Shown: one piece after another, positions 9,845 to 17,203 of the stretch
Position numbering within the stretch: position 1 is the stretch's first letter
Layout: every line of letters starts with the position of its first letter
From: Bradyrhizobium sp. CB1717
GTDB lineage: Bacteria > Pseudomonadota > Alphaproteobacteria > Rhizobiales > Xanthobacteraceae
Length of the DNA stretch: 64,000 nt
Assembly: GCF_029714325.1 (NCBI RefSeq)
Contig: NZ_CP121666.1
Span: forward strand, 5,642,001-5,706,000
Direction: 5' to 3'
Made by a program: the position numbers and the translations under genes
Notes under the pieces: model-generated
Database searches by the model: none
Told to the model about the DNA's origin: nothing
The model's input: the letters and a program-made list of their open reading frames with translations, nothing else

Positions 9845-10043
9845 ACCGAGCGCGATAGCGACAACAACAAGGCAGCGATGAGCAGTACGGTTTCAGCGGC
9901 GGTCATTACTGAGCCTTGAGATATAGGGCCAAAAACATCTGCCCCTCAGCGCGGAGCTGACGGGCCAAGCAAGGAATAATTGGAGGTTGAAGCGCTCGTT
10001 CCTGCGCGCAATGGAGGAGGATTGATTAAAAGATCGCTCGCCC

Positions 10044-10068
10044 GGAACGGTCCAGAAATGCTCACGTT
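10044..10068 (+). promoter_or_regulatory. EcfG-type general-stress promoter
   Basis: GGAAC at 10044-10048 and CGTT at 10065-10068 are separated by exactly 16 bases, the spelling of sigma-EcfG promoters in Bradyrhizobium and relatives. It lies 70 bp before the phasin ATG. Confidence 0.65.
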
Positions 10069-10137
10069 TGCTCGCTAAGGATCGTACCTGTGACGGAGGG
10101 CATAGGATCCGACCTCACAAGAACGATGGAGCAACGA

Positions 10138-10734
10138 ATGGCCAATCCACGCCAAGAGGAAAAGTCCACCCAACGCCCCGAGGACACAATCCGCCGCGCC
10201 GGCGAGAGGACCGCTGAGCAGACCAGACGGATCGGCTTAGCTACCGCCGAGGCCGGGGAGGAGGTGTCGCAAGCCAGCGGCCATCTCCTGCGACAAAATA
10301 CCGAGATGTTGCAAAACGCTTGGCGCTTCGGCGTCGACATGGCCACGGCAATGATGGGCCGCTCGACGGATCAGCTAGGTCGCACGTTCGGTTTGACCGG
10401 CAACGAAGCGCAGCGGGCAGCGGAACGCTCGGTCCGCAATGCCGAAGCAATCATGTACTCTACGACCGCGGTCGCCAAAGGAATGAACGCTGCTTCGCGC
10501 GAGTACTTCGATTTCATTCGACAGCAGACCGAGAGGACCATGGACCGCATGAATGAACTCTGGCGCTGCCGAACTCCCCACGATTGGGCGGCTGTGCAAA
10601 CCGATCTGATGCGCGACACGATCAGTAGCGCCTTGGATACCAGCCGCCGGATCTCGGACTTGTCCCTGAAGATGGCTGACGATGCCGGAAATCATATAAC
10701 TCAAAGCATCGAACGCACGCGGCAGGCTGCTTAG
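10138..10734 (+). CDS. Phasin family protein
   Basis: 198 residues from ATG 10138, preceded by GGAG six bases upstream. An in-frame GTG at 10090 has AAGGA in front and could give 214 residues, but the codons between are unlike coding sequence. The protein is amphipathic and rich in Gln, Arg and Ala, with long helical heptads (for example NTEMLQNAWRFGVDMATAMM and TRRISDLSLKMADDAGNHI). There is no signal peptide or catalytic motif. Phasins coat polyhydroxyalkanoate granules and are often stress-induced, consistent with the EcfG-like promoter just upstream. Granule binding itself is inferred. Confidence 0.8.
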   Translation: MANPRQEEKSTQRPEDTIRRAGERTAEQTRRIGLATAEAGEEVSQASGHLLRQNTEMLQNAWRFGVDMATAMMGRSTDQLGRTFGLTGNEAQRAAERSVRNAEAIMYSTTAVAKGMNAASREYFDFIRQQTERTMDRMNELWRCRTPHDWAAVQTDLMRDTISSALDTSRRISDLSLKMADDAGNHITQSIERTRQAA

Positions 10735-10925
10735 GCGCGGCTACGCAATCATGGCGCAAGTGCGCGGCGGAATCTCAGCCGCGCTTGTAACTTGTGACGC
10801 CCGCGAATCGGATCCAAATGCCTGGCGAGCCATCCGCATGCTCGACGGTTGACGCACGTCCTCGCTGCGTTTGGACGGCATCCCAGCCCCGTCATCGTAC
10901 GATGCGAGGCCAGGACACAGCACAA

Positions 10926-11513
10926 TCATCCCAATTGAGCTTGCCTCGCGCGCTGACGCCATTCGCTGACGCTGAGCCAGATTGCCGAGACCAGGAAGTA
11001 GACCGCGCCAACGGCGGAATAGCCTGTGACGGTCGCGATCGACGGCACCGCGGGTGTCGAGGCTTGAAAGATGAAGAAGCCGCCGGCCAGCGCCGACTGG
11101 CCACCGCTGAGCACCATGGCCCATTGCGCTCCAAAACTCTTCCAGCGACGGATTGCCGTCCCGAGCTGGAGCAATCCGGACAGGATCGCCCAGGCCCCGA
11201 ACACCGCGAGCACAACGTTCATGCTCATCTGCAAGGCGACGAGGACCGCGCCGGTGGTCGCGAGGCTGACCAGAGCGTTGAGCGCCTGCGTGCGGTTTTG
11301 TTTCAAGCCGCCGCTGCGGAGCGCATCCACCACATTCGCCGCCGCATCCCATGCGGGATAGAGGACGAGCAACGCGCCTGCGATCACAGACGACGGCCCG
11401 ATGGCAAACGCGGCAACGACCCAGGCGACGGAGAACGCCGCCCGGATGAAGTAGTATTGCCTCAGCCATCGCTCGCGATCGGCACGAACGAGATCCTGTT
11501 GATGATACGTCAT
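10926..11513 (-). CDS. DUF308 (HdeD-like) membrane protein
   Basis: 195 residues with about six predicted membrane helices arranged as repeated two-helix units: AAFSVAWVVAAFAIG, VIAGALLVLYPAWDAA, ALVSLATTGAVLVAL, VVLAVFGAWAILSGLLQL, ALAGGFFIFQAS and SAVGAVYFLVSAIWL. The charged N-terminus MTYHQQDLVRADRERW precedes the first helix. This matches the DUF308/HdeD family of small inner-membrane proteins, sometimes acid-stress-linked. A palindrome 14 bases before the start matches one in front of the adjacent tetR, so repression by that regulator is likely. Physiological role unknown. Confidence 0.8.
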   Translation of the reverse strand: MTYHQQDLVRADRERWLRQYYFIRAAFSVAWVVAAFAIGPSSVIAGALLVLYPAWDAAANVVDALRSGGLKQNRTQALNALVSLATTGAVLVALQMSMNVVLAVFGAWAILSGLLQLGTAIRRWKSFGAQWAMVLSGGQSALAGGFFIFQASTPAVPSIATVTGYSAVGAVYFLVSAIWLSVSEWRQRARQAQLG

Positions 11514-11526
11514 TGCACCCTCTCCT

Positions 11527-11544
11527 TTACCTACTAGTTGGTAG
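11527..11544. promoter_or_regulatory. Putative TetR operator, site 2
   Basis: TTACCTACTAGTTGGTAG, with TACC/GGTA arms, lies 14 bases upstream of the DUF308 gene start. It matches the site at 12211-12228 at 15 of 18 positions. Confidence 0.65.
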
Positions 11545-11615
11545 TTTCCGTACGCAGCAAATCACCCCGCCCCCAGCTCGCCTGCGGGCGTGTCGTTGTC
11601 GTCTCGCCGATGTCT

Positions 11616-12200
11616 TCAGTGCCTGGTGGACAGCCGGTCCAGCAGCGGGCCCGTGATCACGCCGAACATTTTGGGATCGCCATACGCGCGCGCCGACAGC
11701 ATCGCACCGTGAATGGTTGCCATGAATCCTTCAGCTTCGACCTTGGCTGAGCTCGAGAGGTGAAGCCGCCCCTTCCGCTTGCCGCGCTCCATCACCGACG
11801 TCAGCCACGACGCCAGCGCGCGAAAATGCGCACGGACTTCGAGCGCCACCTCCTCCGGCAGGATCGGAAGCTCGCTGGCGAGCAGCGCGCAGACGCAGAA
11901 TGGCGCCGTCGCATCGGTGATGCACGCTTCCCAATACCCGACGTAACTTTTGAGCTGTTCACGCGGATCAGGGACATTGCGCTCGAGGGCAGCCAGTCCC
12001 GCCTCCGCTTCTTCGCGGTAACGCGACACGAGGGTGCGGACCAGATCGACCTTGCTGGCGAAATGGTGGTGGATGCTCGGCTTGCGGATGCCGACGACGT
12101 CAGCAATGTCGGCATAGCTGAAGCCGTTATAGCCGCCCGCGATGATCAGGCTGCGCGCGCAGGCCAAGATGTCATCGGCGGTCGAGGAAACGTTGGTCAT
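11616..12200 (-). CDS. TetR/AcrR family transcriptional regulator
   Basis: 194 residues. The N-terminal helix-turn-helix is clear: ARSLIIAGGYNGFSYADIAD then VGIRKPSIHHHFASKVDLV (residues 15-55). It is followed by a helical ligand domain of the YxxR/NemR-like subgroup (SYVGYWEACITDATAPFCVC, LASELPILPEEV). The Cys pair in APFCVCALLASELP is reminiscent of electrophile-sensing members, but this is inference. The gene has its own palindromic site 11 bases upstream, and a second matching site precedes DUF308, suggesting autoregulation and control of both neighbours. The deformylase-like gene starts divergently 79 bases away. Confidence 0.88.
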   Translation of the reverse strand: MTNVSSTADDILACARSLIIAGGYNGFSYADIADVVGIRKPSIHHHFASKVDLVRTLVSRYREEAEAGLAALERNVPDPREQLKSYVGYWEACITDATAPFCVCALLASELPILPEEVALEVRAHFRALASWLTSVMERGKRKGRLHLSSSAKVEAEGFMATIHGAMLSARAYGDPKMFGVITGPLLDRLSTRH

Positions 12201-12210
12201 GGCGGATTAA

Positions 12211-12228
12211 CTACCTTCCAGTTGGTAG
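12211..12228. promoter_or_regulatory. Putative TetR operator, site 1
   Basis: CTACCTTCCAGTTGGTAG: perfect CTACC/GGTAG arms with an 8-bp spacer, between the divergent tetR and deformylase-like genes. Its near twin lies at 11527-11544. Confidence 0.7.
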
Positions 12229-12278
12229 GACGTCAAGAATGGGGTGCTTCAACCATCCGTGAGTGGTAGGAGCCTTCC

Positions 12279-12779
12279 ATGACCATTCGTCCGATCGTGC
12301 GCTACCCCGACCGCCGTCTCGCAATGCCGGCCCGCCCCGTCACCGCCTTCGACGACGGCTTGCGCGAGCTTGCTGCGGACCTGCTGGACACCATGCGCGC
12401 CGCGCCCGGCATCGGCATCACGGCGCCGCATGTCGGCGTGCCCTTGCGCGTCGTGGTGCTCGAGCTCGACGCGAAGGACGGCGCGCGGACCTACGTCAAT
12501 CCCGAAATCACATGGGCTTCGGCCGAGATGATCATGCACCGCGAGGGCAGCGTCTCGATGCCCGGCGTCAACGACGAGGTGCAGCGCCACGCCCGCGTGC
12601 AGATCAACTACTGGGATCTCGACGGCAATCTGCAGACCGAGGAGTCGGAGGCCCTGCGCGCCGTCTGCCATCAGCACGAGATCGACCAGCTCGACGGCCT
12701 ATTCTGGATCCAACGGCTGTCGCGGCTGAAGCGGGAGCGGCTGGTGAAGAAGTTCGAGAAGTTGTCGCGGGGTTCGTAG
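12279..12779 (+). CDS. Peptide deformylase-like protein lacking canonical active-site residues
   Basis: 166 residues, full length for the deformylase fold. The three signature motifs are recognisable but each is altered: GIGITAPH (residues 44-51) where the family has GxGLAAPQ; EGSVS (89-93) with Ser91 in place of the metal-binding Cys; HEIDQ (133-137) with Gln137 in place of the second metal His. His133 and Glu134 are kept. Removing N-terminal formyl groups requires the Cys and both His, so ordinary deformylase activity is doubtful. It sits divergent from a TetR regulator whose operator lies in the shared promoter region. It may act as a non-catalytic homologue or have changed chemistry; a housekeeping def elsewhere is presumed. 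Confidence 0.8.
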   Translation: MTIRPIVRYPDRRLAMPARPVTAFDDGLRELAADLLDTMRAAPGIGITAPHVGVPLRVVVLELDAKDGARTYVNPEITWASAEMIMHREGSVSMPGVNDEVQRHARVQINYWDLDGNLQTEESEALRAVCHQHEIDQLDGLFWIQRLSRLKRERLVKKFEKLSRGS

Positions 12780-12888
12780 GGTGGATTGGCGGCAGCGCAA
12801 TCCACCAGTTTGAGCACGACGTAACGAGAGAATGGTGGATTACGCCGCCGGACTGCACTTCGCGCAGCCGCGGGCTAATCCACCCTAC
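12776..12888. repeat. GTAG-ended intergenic palindrome A
   Basis: Begins GTAGGGTGGATT and ends AATCCACCCTAC, with inner copies of the same words in inverted order, so it can fold as a double hairpin. The deformylase-like stop codon lies within the first bases. Same architecture as the elements at 13413, 15659 and 22369. Confidence 0.75.
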
Positions 12889-12891
12889 GCG

Positions 12892-13341
12892 CTAGGGCCG
12901 GCGCACTTCGAAATAGGTCTTGCCGCCGCGCACGAAGCCCGCGCCCTCATAGAAGCGCAGGGTAGCCTTCCGCTGCGACCCCGTCGCCAGCAGGACCTTG
13001 TAGCAATCCTCCCGCCAGGCAAGATCGAGCGCATGAGCGAGGACCCGTCGGCCGAGCCCCTGCTGGCGGTAGTCGGCGTGCGTGACGACATTCTCGATCA
13101 CCCCATAGGATCGACCGCCCCGCGACAGGTTGGGCACGATCGCGAGTGTGCAAGAGGATACGAGCTGCTTTCCCGCCTGCGCCACGATCACGGTCATGAA
13201 GCCCGATGTCAGCAATGTCGACCAGACGCGCTCGGCGGCCGCGGGCTCCAATTGCGGATCGTGCAGATGGAGGTGCCGGTAAAGGTTCAGCAGCTCGGAC
13301 AGTTCCTGCTCCGCTGCTGCGCGGACGATGGCTTCGGTCAT
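12892..13341 (-). CDS. GNAT family N-acetyltransferase
   Basis: 149 residues from ATG 13341; the longer frame to 13404 would begin with TTG inside a repeat and is not preferred. The acetyl-CoA-binding motif A is clear in ENVVTHADYRQQGLGRRVL (Q/R-x-x-G-x-G), followed by LDLAWREDCYKVLLATG and the motif B segment TLRFYEGAGFVRGGK near the C-terminus. The fold is complete. The acceptor substrate is unknown. It sits between two GTAG palindromes and has no evident operon partner. Confidence 0.88.
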   Translation of the reverse strand: MTEAIVRAAAEQELSELLNLYRHLHLHDPQLEPAAAERVWSTLLTSGFMTVIVAQAGKQLVSSCTLAIVPNLSRGGRSYGVIENVVTHADYRQQGLGRRVLAHALDLAWREDCYKVLLATGSQRKATLRFYEGAGFVRGGKTYFEVRRP

Positions 13342-13412
13342 GTGGCGGCACCGCGGATCATGGTTTTGCAGGATACCATCGAATCGTAGGGCGGGTGAGC
13401 TCAAGCGCGACC

Positions 13413-13510
13413 GTAGGGCGGATCAGCGGAGCGCAATCCGCCATCTATCAGCACGGTACGATGAGAAGCGGCGGATCACGCCTTCGGCTAATCCGCCTGA
13501 CGAGCCCTAC
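13413..13510. repeat. GTAG-ended intergenic palindrome B
   Basis: GTAGGGCGGAT at the left with inner inverted copies AATCCGCC/GGCGGAT and a CCCTAC right end. The arms are imperfect compared with the other copies. It directly follows the upstream part of the GNAT gene and abuts the arsR 3' end. Confidence 0.65.
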
Positions 13511-13514
13511 AATC

Positions 13515-13877
13515 TCACGCCCTCTTCCCTCTCCGCTTGGTGATCGGCGCGTTGCGGCGCTCCCGTTTGCCGCGCGCGATCTCGGTTGCCAGCGCGTCGA
13601 GCTTCGGCTCCCAGAATGTCCTGAACCGGCCGATCCACGCGTCCACCGCCTGAAGCCCCGCGACATCTACCGAATAGAGGCGCCGTTGCGCCTCCGCCCG
13701 AACCGTTGCGAAGCCGCTCTCTCGCAGCACCTTGAGGTGCTGCGAGACGGCGGCCTGGGTGATTCCGAACTCTGCTCCGATCACCTCGACGACCTCACCG
13801 GACGCCATCTCCCCGGGCGCAAGCAGCTCGAGGATGCGACGGCGCACGGGATCGGCAAGGACTTCGAACACGTGCAT
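13515..13877 (-). CDS. ArsR-family transcriptional regulator
   Basis: 120 residues from ATG 13877, which overlaps the upstream SRPBCC stop codon as TGATG, so the two are translationally coupled. The winged helix is typical: FEVLADPVRRRILELLAPGE, then VVEVIGAEFGITQAAVSQHLKVLRESGFATVRAEAQRRLYSVD (about residues 3-75). A basic C-terminal tail (GKRERRNAPITKRRGKRA) follows. No metal-binding Cys cluster is visible, so it belongs to the non-metal ArsR type that is commonly paired with SRPBCC/AHSA1 proteins. The likely operator is the perfect palindrome at 14587-14610. Confidence 0.88.
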   Translation of the reverse strand: MHVFEVLADPVRRRILELLAPGEMASGEVVEVIGAEFGITQAAVSQHLKVLRESGFATVRAEAQRRLYSVDVAGLQAVDAWIGRFRTFWEPKLDALATEIARGKRERRNAPITKRRGKRA

Positions 13878-14539
13878 CAGCTTCCCGTGCCCGGATGTGC
13901 GACGTCGGGCGGCATCTCGCCGCGATAGAACGCGATGGTGCGATCTGACCGCTCCTTGGCCGAAGCCGGGTCCACCCCGCTTGCGACGTGCGCCGCACGC
14001 CAATATTCGCCGCTCATCGTCATGAAGTCCTTGCCCTCAGGCGAACCCATCCATGCCTCGGCCGTCTCGTGATCGACCGTAGCTCCGGTCGCAACATATC
14101 GCTCGAGTCCCGCAAGTGCGAGGTCCCAGCCGATGCCCACCGCACCCGGACCGAATTGATTCCAATGATCCTCGATGATCGCGGTGTGCTCAAGCGTCAA
14201 ACGCGCCTGGCTCCGTTCTGCTGCGAGCTTGACGTCGATCCAGCTGACCGCGCCGGCGAATTCCCATGTCGCTGCGAAATGGGTCGGCGGCGTGCAGGCC
14301 GTGATGGTGCCGCCCGCGTTGCCCTTGAGCTGGTAGCGTCCGCCGAGCTGGAGGTCGCCCTCGACCGGCAGGAACCAGCGCGGAATGCGCTGCGGGCTGG
14401 TGACCGCCTCCCAGAGATCGTCGACGCTCGTGTCGTAGAGCCGCGCCAGCGTCACCGTACTGGCCGCTTTTCCATCCTTCTCGAAATTCTTCACCGAACG
14501 CGTGACAAGCCCCAGGACCCTGGCGACGTCGATCTCCAT
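13877..14539 (-). CDS. SRPBCC (AHSA1-like) domain protein
   Basis: 220 residues. ATG 14539 is preferred because GAGGAG lies about seven bases upstream; an ATG at 14554 overlaps that ribosome site. The START/Bet v1-like fold is indicated by LARLYDTSVDDLWEAVTSPQ, RIPRWFLPVEGDLQLGGRY, then TWEFAGAVSWIDVKL and a C-terminal helix with GIGWDLALAGLERYV. Such proteins bind hydrophobic ligands; none is known here. It is the first gene of a two-gene unit with arsR downstream (TGATG junction). Confidence 0.85.
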   Translation of the reverse strand: MEIDVARVLGLVTRSVKNFEKDGKAASTVTLARLYDTSVDDLWEAVTSPQRIPRWFLPVEGDLQLGGRYQLKGNAGGTITACTPPTHFAATWEFAGAVSWIDVKLAAERSQARLTLEHTAIIEDHWNQFGPGAVGIGWDLALAGLERYVATGATVDHETAEAWMGSPEGKDFMTMSGEYWRAAHVASGVDPASAKERSDRTIAFYRGEMPPDVAHPGTGS

Positions 14540-14586
14540 AGCGTTGCTCCTCATCGTTTTGTGCGAGGATGAATATCGGCCTCATC

Positions 14587-14610
14587 TAATATAAGTCAAT
14601 ACTTATATTA
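14587..14610. promoter_or_regulatory. Perfect palindromic operator for the ArsR/SRPBCC unit
   Basis: TAATATAAGT and ACTTATATTA are perfect 10-bp inverted arms around CAAT, 48 bp upstream of the SRPBCC start. It is strikingly AT-rich in GC-rich surroundings, as expected for an ArsR-type binding site overlapping a promoter. Confidence 0.75.
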
Positions 14611-14698
14611 GGACTGGCTGCGTCAATCCGCCTCGCGAGGCAAAACCACCTACCCGCACTGGCAGGAGGCGTATGAGTGAGGCGCCTGTCCGAGCGCG

Positions 14699-15580
14699 CT
14701 ATTTCAGCGGCAAGAACAGCTCCGCGACCGTCTCATGCTCCGGCACCTCCGGAAAGAAGCTCAGCCGCTGGCAATAGATCGGGAAGTCGCGGGCCTCCTC
14801 GCCGCTGGCGGGAAGCCAGTCGCGATAGAGGTAGAGCGCGGCGGGCTCCAGATTGTCGGTGTAGCCGACGACGCGCAGCACGGCGCAGCGGCCGCCGGGG
14901 ATCTCGCCGGCCTTGATCCTTTCGCCATTGGCCGCGATCGGCTGGTCGGTGCCGACGCAGAGGTCCACGCTGTAATCGGCGGGCGTCGACGGACGCCGCT
15001 CGGAGCGCCAGACATTGAAGGTCGGGCTCGTGCTGGGGTGCAGGCCGGCTTTCCTGCGCCAGGCGATGAAGCGCTGGATGGTGGTCGGCAGCGTCGCCGG
15101 GTCGCCCCGATGCTCCATGATCGCCACCTTCGTGGTGGGCACATCGCGGATGGTCACGTCGTCGCTGGTAAACGTCTTCTGCATGAGCTTGCTCCTGGCG
15201 ATATCGAGAGGCCCGAAGGCCGCAAGCCACGGTTCCCAGTCCGGCGATTTCCGGAACGACGACGGAGATTGCCCGAACCGTTGCCGAAAGGCGCGGGCGA
15301 AGGCGTCCGGTGCGTCGTAGCCGGCATCCATCGCGATGTCGGTGACATCAAGGGCGTCACTGTAGGCCAGCTGACGCGACGCGCGCTTCATGCGGGCGAG
15401 CTGGACGTAGCGATGCACTGATAGACCGAAGGTCGCTGTGAACTGCCGGTGGAAATGGAATTTCGAGAAGGCTGCAACAGCGCTCAAGCGTTCCAGGTCC
15501 AGATCATCGTCGAGATGCCGGTCGATATGCTCCAGCACCCGCCGCATCCGGGCCTGATAGTTCTGCAGCGCCGCCTTCAT
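14699..15580 (-). CDS. AraC-family regulator with GyrI-like effector domain
   Basis: 293 residues from ATG 15580 behind GGAGGGACC. The upstream in-frame extension runs through a palindromic repeat and is discarded. Two helix-turn-helix motifs form the N-terminal AraC domain (residues 8-110): LSAVAAFSKFHFHRQFTATF and DVTDIAMDAGYDAPDAFARA, ending FRQRFGQSPSSFRK. The C-terminal half (about 135-293) is a GyrI/SbmC-like small-molecule-binding domain with VPTTKVAIMEHRGDP and PGGRCAVLRVVGY. This DNA-binding-first layout is that of Rob/SoxS-type activators with a ligand domain. Target genes are unknown. Confidence 0.87.
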   Translation of the reverse strand: MKAALQNYQARMRRVLEHIDRHLDDDLDLERLSAVAAFSKFHFHRQFTATFGLSVHRYVQLARMKRASRQLAYSDALDVTDIAMDAGYDAPDAFARAFRQRFGQSPSSFRKSPDWEPWLAAFGPLDIARSKLMQKTFTSDDVTIRDVPTTKVAIMEHRGDPATLPTTIQRFIAWRRKAGLHPSTSPTFNVWRSERRPSTPADYSVDLCVGTDQPIAANGERIKAGEIPGGRCAVLRVVGYTDNLEPAALYLYRDWLPASGEEARDFPIYCQRLSFFPEVPEHETVAELFLPLK

Positions 15581-15658
15581 GGTCCCTCCTCCGTGGCGGC
15601 TGCAGTTAGCCGCAGACGGCCGTGACGCGCTCGACCGATCTTGCGGTTTGGCAGCCCC

Positions 15659-15762
15659 GTAGCCCGGATGGAGCGAAGCGCAATCCGGGATTCTTACCAC
15701 ACAGGCAGTTGCGCGCGATGCGTTGGTCTGTCCCGGATTACGCTTCGCTCCATCCGGGCTAC
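15659..15762. repeat. GTAG-ended intergenic palindrome C
   Basis: Perfect 22-bp inverted ends beginning GTAGCCCGGATGGAGCG, with inner AATCCGGGA/TCCCGGATT copies. It separates the araC promoter side from the serine hydrolase 3' end. Confidence 0.8.
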
Positions 15763-15772
15763 CAGGAGGCGC

Positions 15773-17032
15773 CTACCCGCCCGCCATGAGTTGCTTCGCC
15801 AGCGCCATGTAGGCCGGCAGCGTCACGGGATCGTTGGCGGCGTTGCCGGCGACGGGGTGCGAGGCGTAGCGCGCGATCACCATTTCGGCCCTGGGATCGA
15901 CATAGATACCCTGGCCGTAGACGCCGCGCGCCATGTAGGCGCCGTGCTCATTGTGCGTGACCCACCATTGATTGCGGTAGGAGGCCCCCGGCAGCGTGGT
16001 GTAGCCGGCCGGCTTGAACTTTTCGGGATCGCCGCCGCGGGCGATGTCCTCGACCACTTGTGGCGGCACGATCTGGCGGCCGTTGAAGCGGCCGTGATTG
16101 CGCATGGTCTCGCCGAAGCGGGCGAGATCGCGCAAGCTGGTGGACAGGCCGCCACCGCCGCTCTCGGTGCCGATGCGGTCGACGTGATAATGCGCGTCCT
16201 CCTCCGCGCCCATCGGCTGCCAGATGCGCTCGGAGAGCAGATCGGCCAGCGTCATGCCGCTGGCGCGCCGGATGATCCAGGCGAGCACGTCGGTGTTGAC
16301 GGTCTTGTAGGCGAAGGCCTTGCCGTGCTCGCCCTGCTTCTTCTGCGCGACGAGGAAATCGAAAATATTGGTCGGGCCGTCATAACCGGGCGGGATCGGC
16401 GCCATGCCGTTGGCGCGCCTGAGGCCCCAGACGTGCGAGTTCTTGTCGGTGTAGACTTCCGTGTATTCGAGCCCTGTGGTCATATCCATGACCTCGTGCA
16501 CGCGCGCATCGCCGAACGCGCCGGCCTTCAGCTCCGGTACATAGTCCGTGACCGGCGCCTGCGGATCGATCTTGCCTTCCGTGACCAGCATGCCCGCGAG
16601 CACGCCGGTGAACGACTTCGTCACCGACATCGCGATATGCGGCTTGTGCGGCTTCAAGGCGCCAAAGTAGCGCTCATAGATCAGCCTGCCCCGATGCAGC
16701 ACCGCGATGCCGTCGGTGTAGGTCTCCTCCAGCATGTTTGCGAAGGTCATGGGGCGGCCGTCCATCGTCGTCGAAGCGACGGCGCCGATGTCATGGTCCT
16801 CGCGCGGCAACACCGATGCGGGCCCTGCCCCACGCCAGACATTCACGGTCGGCACCAGCTGGCGCACATTGCTCCAGGCCCAGCGCAGTTCGGGGAAGCT
16901 GCGGAACGAGCCATTCTGGAAAGTGATCGTCCGCTCCGGTGCCGGCGGAAAGCCGCGCATCCAGCCGAGGGCTTCGGGATCGGTCTCGGTCGCGGTGGCA
17001 GTCGAGTGGGCGGCGGTGGGCTGGACGGACAT
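15773..17032 (-). CDS. Serine hydrolase of the beta-lactamase/class C esterase family
   Basis: 419 residues from ATG 17032 (MSVQPTAAH); the frame is open to 17122 but lacks support there. The nucleophile motif SVTKSF is the SxxK of class C beta-lactamase-like esterases, at about residue 145. The second motif is YKTVN (YxN-like). GRLIYERYFG and the late GVYGQGIYVDPRAEMVIAR segment are typical of 6-aminohexanoate-dimer hydrolase/EstB-like enzymes. No signal peptide is evident. It most likely hydrolyses esters or amides; a role in beta-lactam resistance is not implied. Confidence 0.85.
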   Translation of the reverse strand: MSVQPTAAHSTATATETDPEALGWMRGFPPAPERTITFQNGSFRSFPELRWAWSNVRQLVPTVNVWRGAGPASVLPREDHDIGAVASTTMDGRPMTFANMLEETYTDGIAVLHRGRLIYERYFGALKPHKPHIAMSVTKSFTGVLAGMLVTEGKIDPQAPVTDYVPELKAGAFGDARVHEVMDMTTGLEYTEVYTDKNSHVWGLRRANGMAPIPPGYDGPTNIFDFLVAQKKQGEHGKAFAYKTVNTDVLAWIIRRASGMTLADLLSERIWQPMGAEEDAHYHVDRIGTESGGGGLSTSLRDLARFGETMRNHGRFNGRQIVPPQVVEDIARGGDPEKFKPAGYTTLPGASYRNQWWVTHNEHGAYMARGVYGQGIYVDPRAEMVIARYASHPVAGNAANDPVTLPAYMALAKQLMAGG

Positions 17033-17203
17033 CAACACTGGCTCCGGAGGAACGATGCAGATGTCGTAGCATGGACGGGTATGGCGCACATCCGACGCAA
17101 GCGCTGGGCACGTGCGCAACAAGGCGCCACACCTGCAACGACTTCGTCGCAGGTGCGGCCGTCATTCAAGCGCCAATGGTCTCACCAGGTTGGGCGATCC
17201 GCC

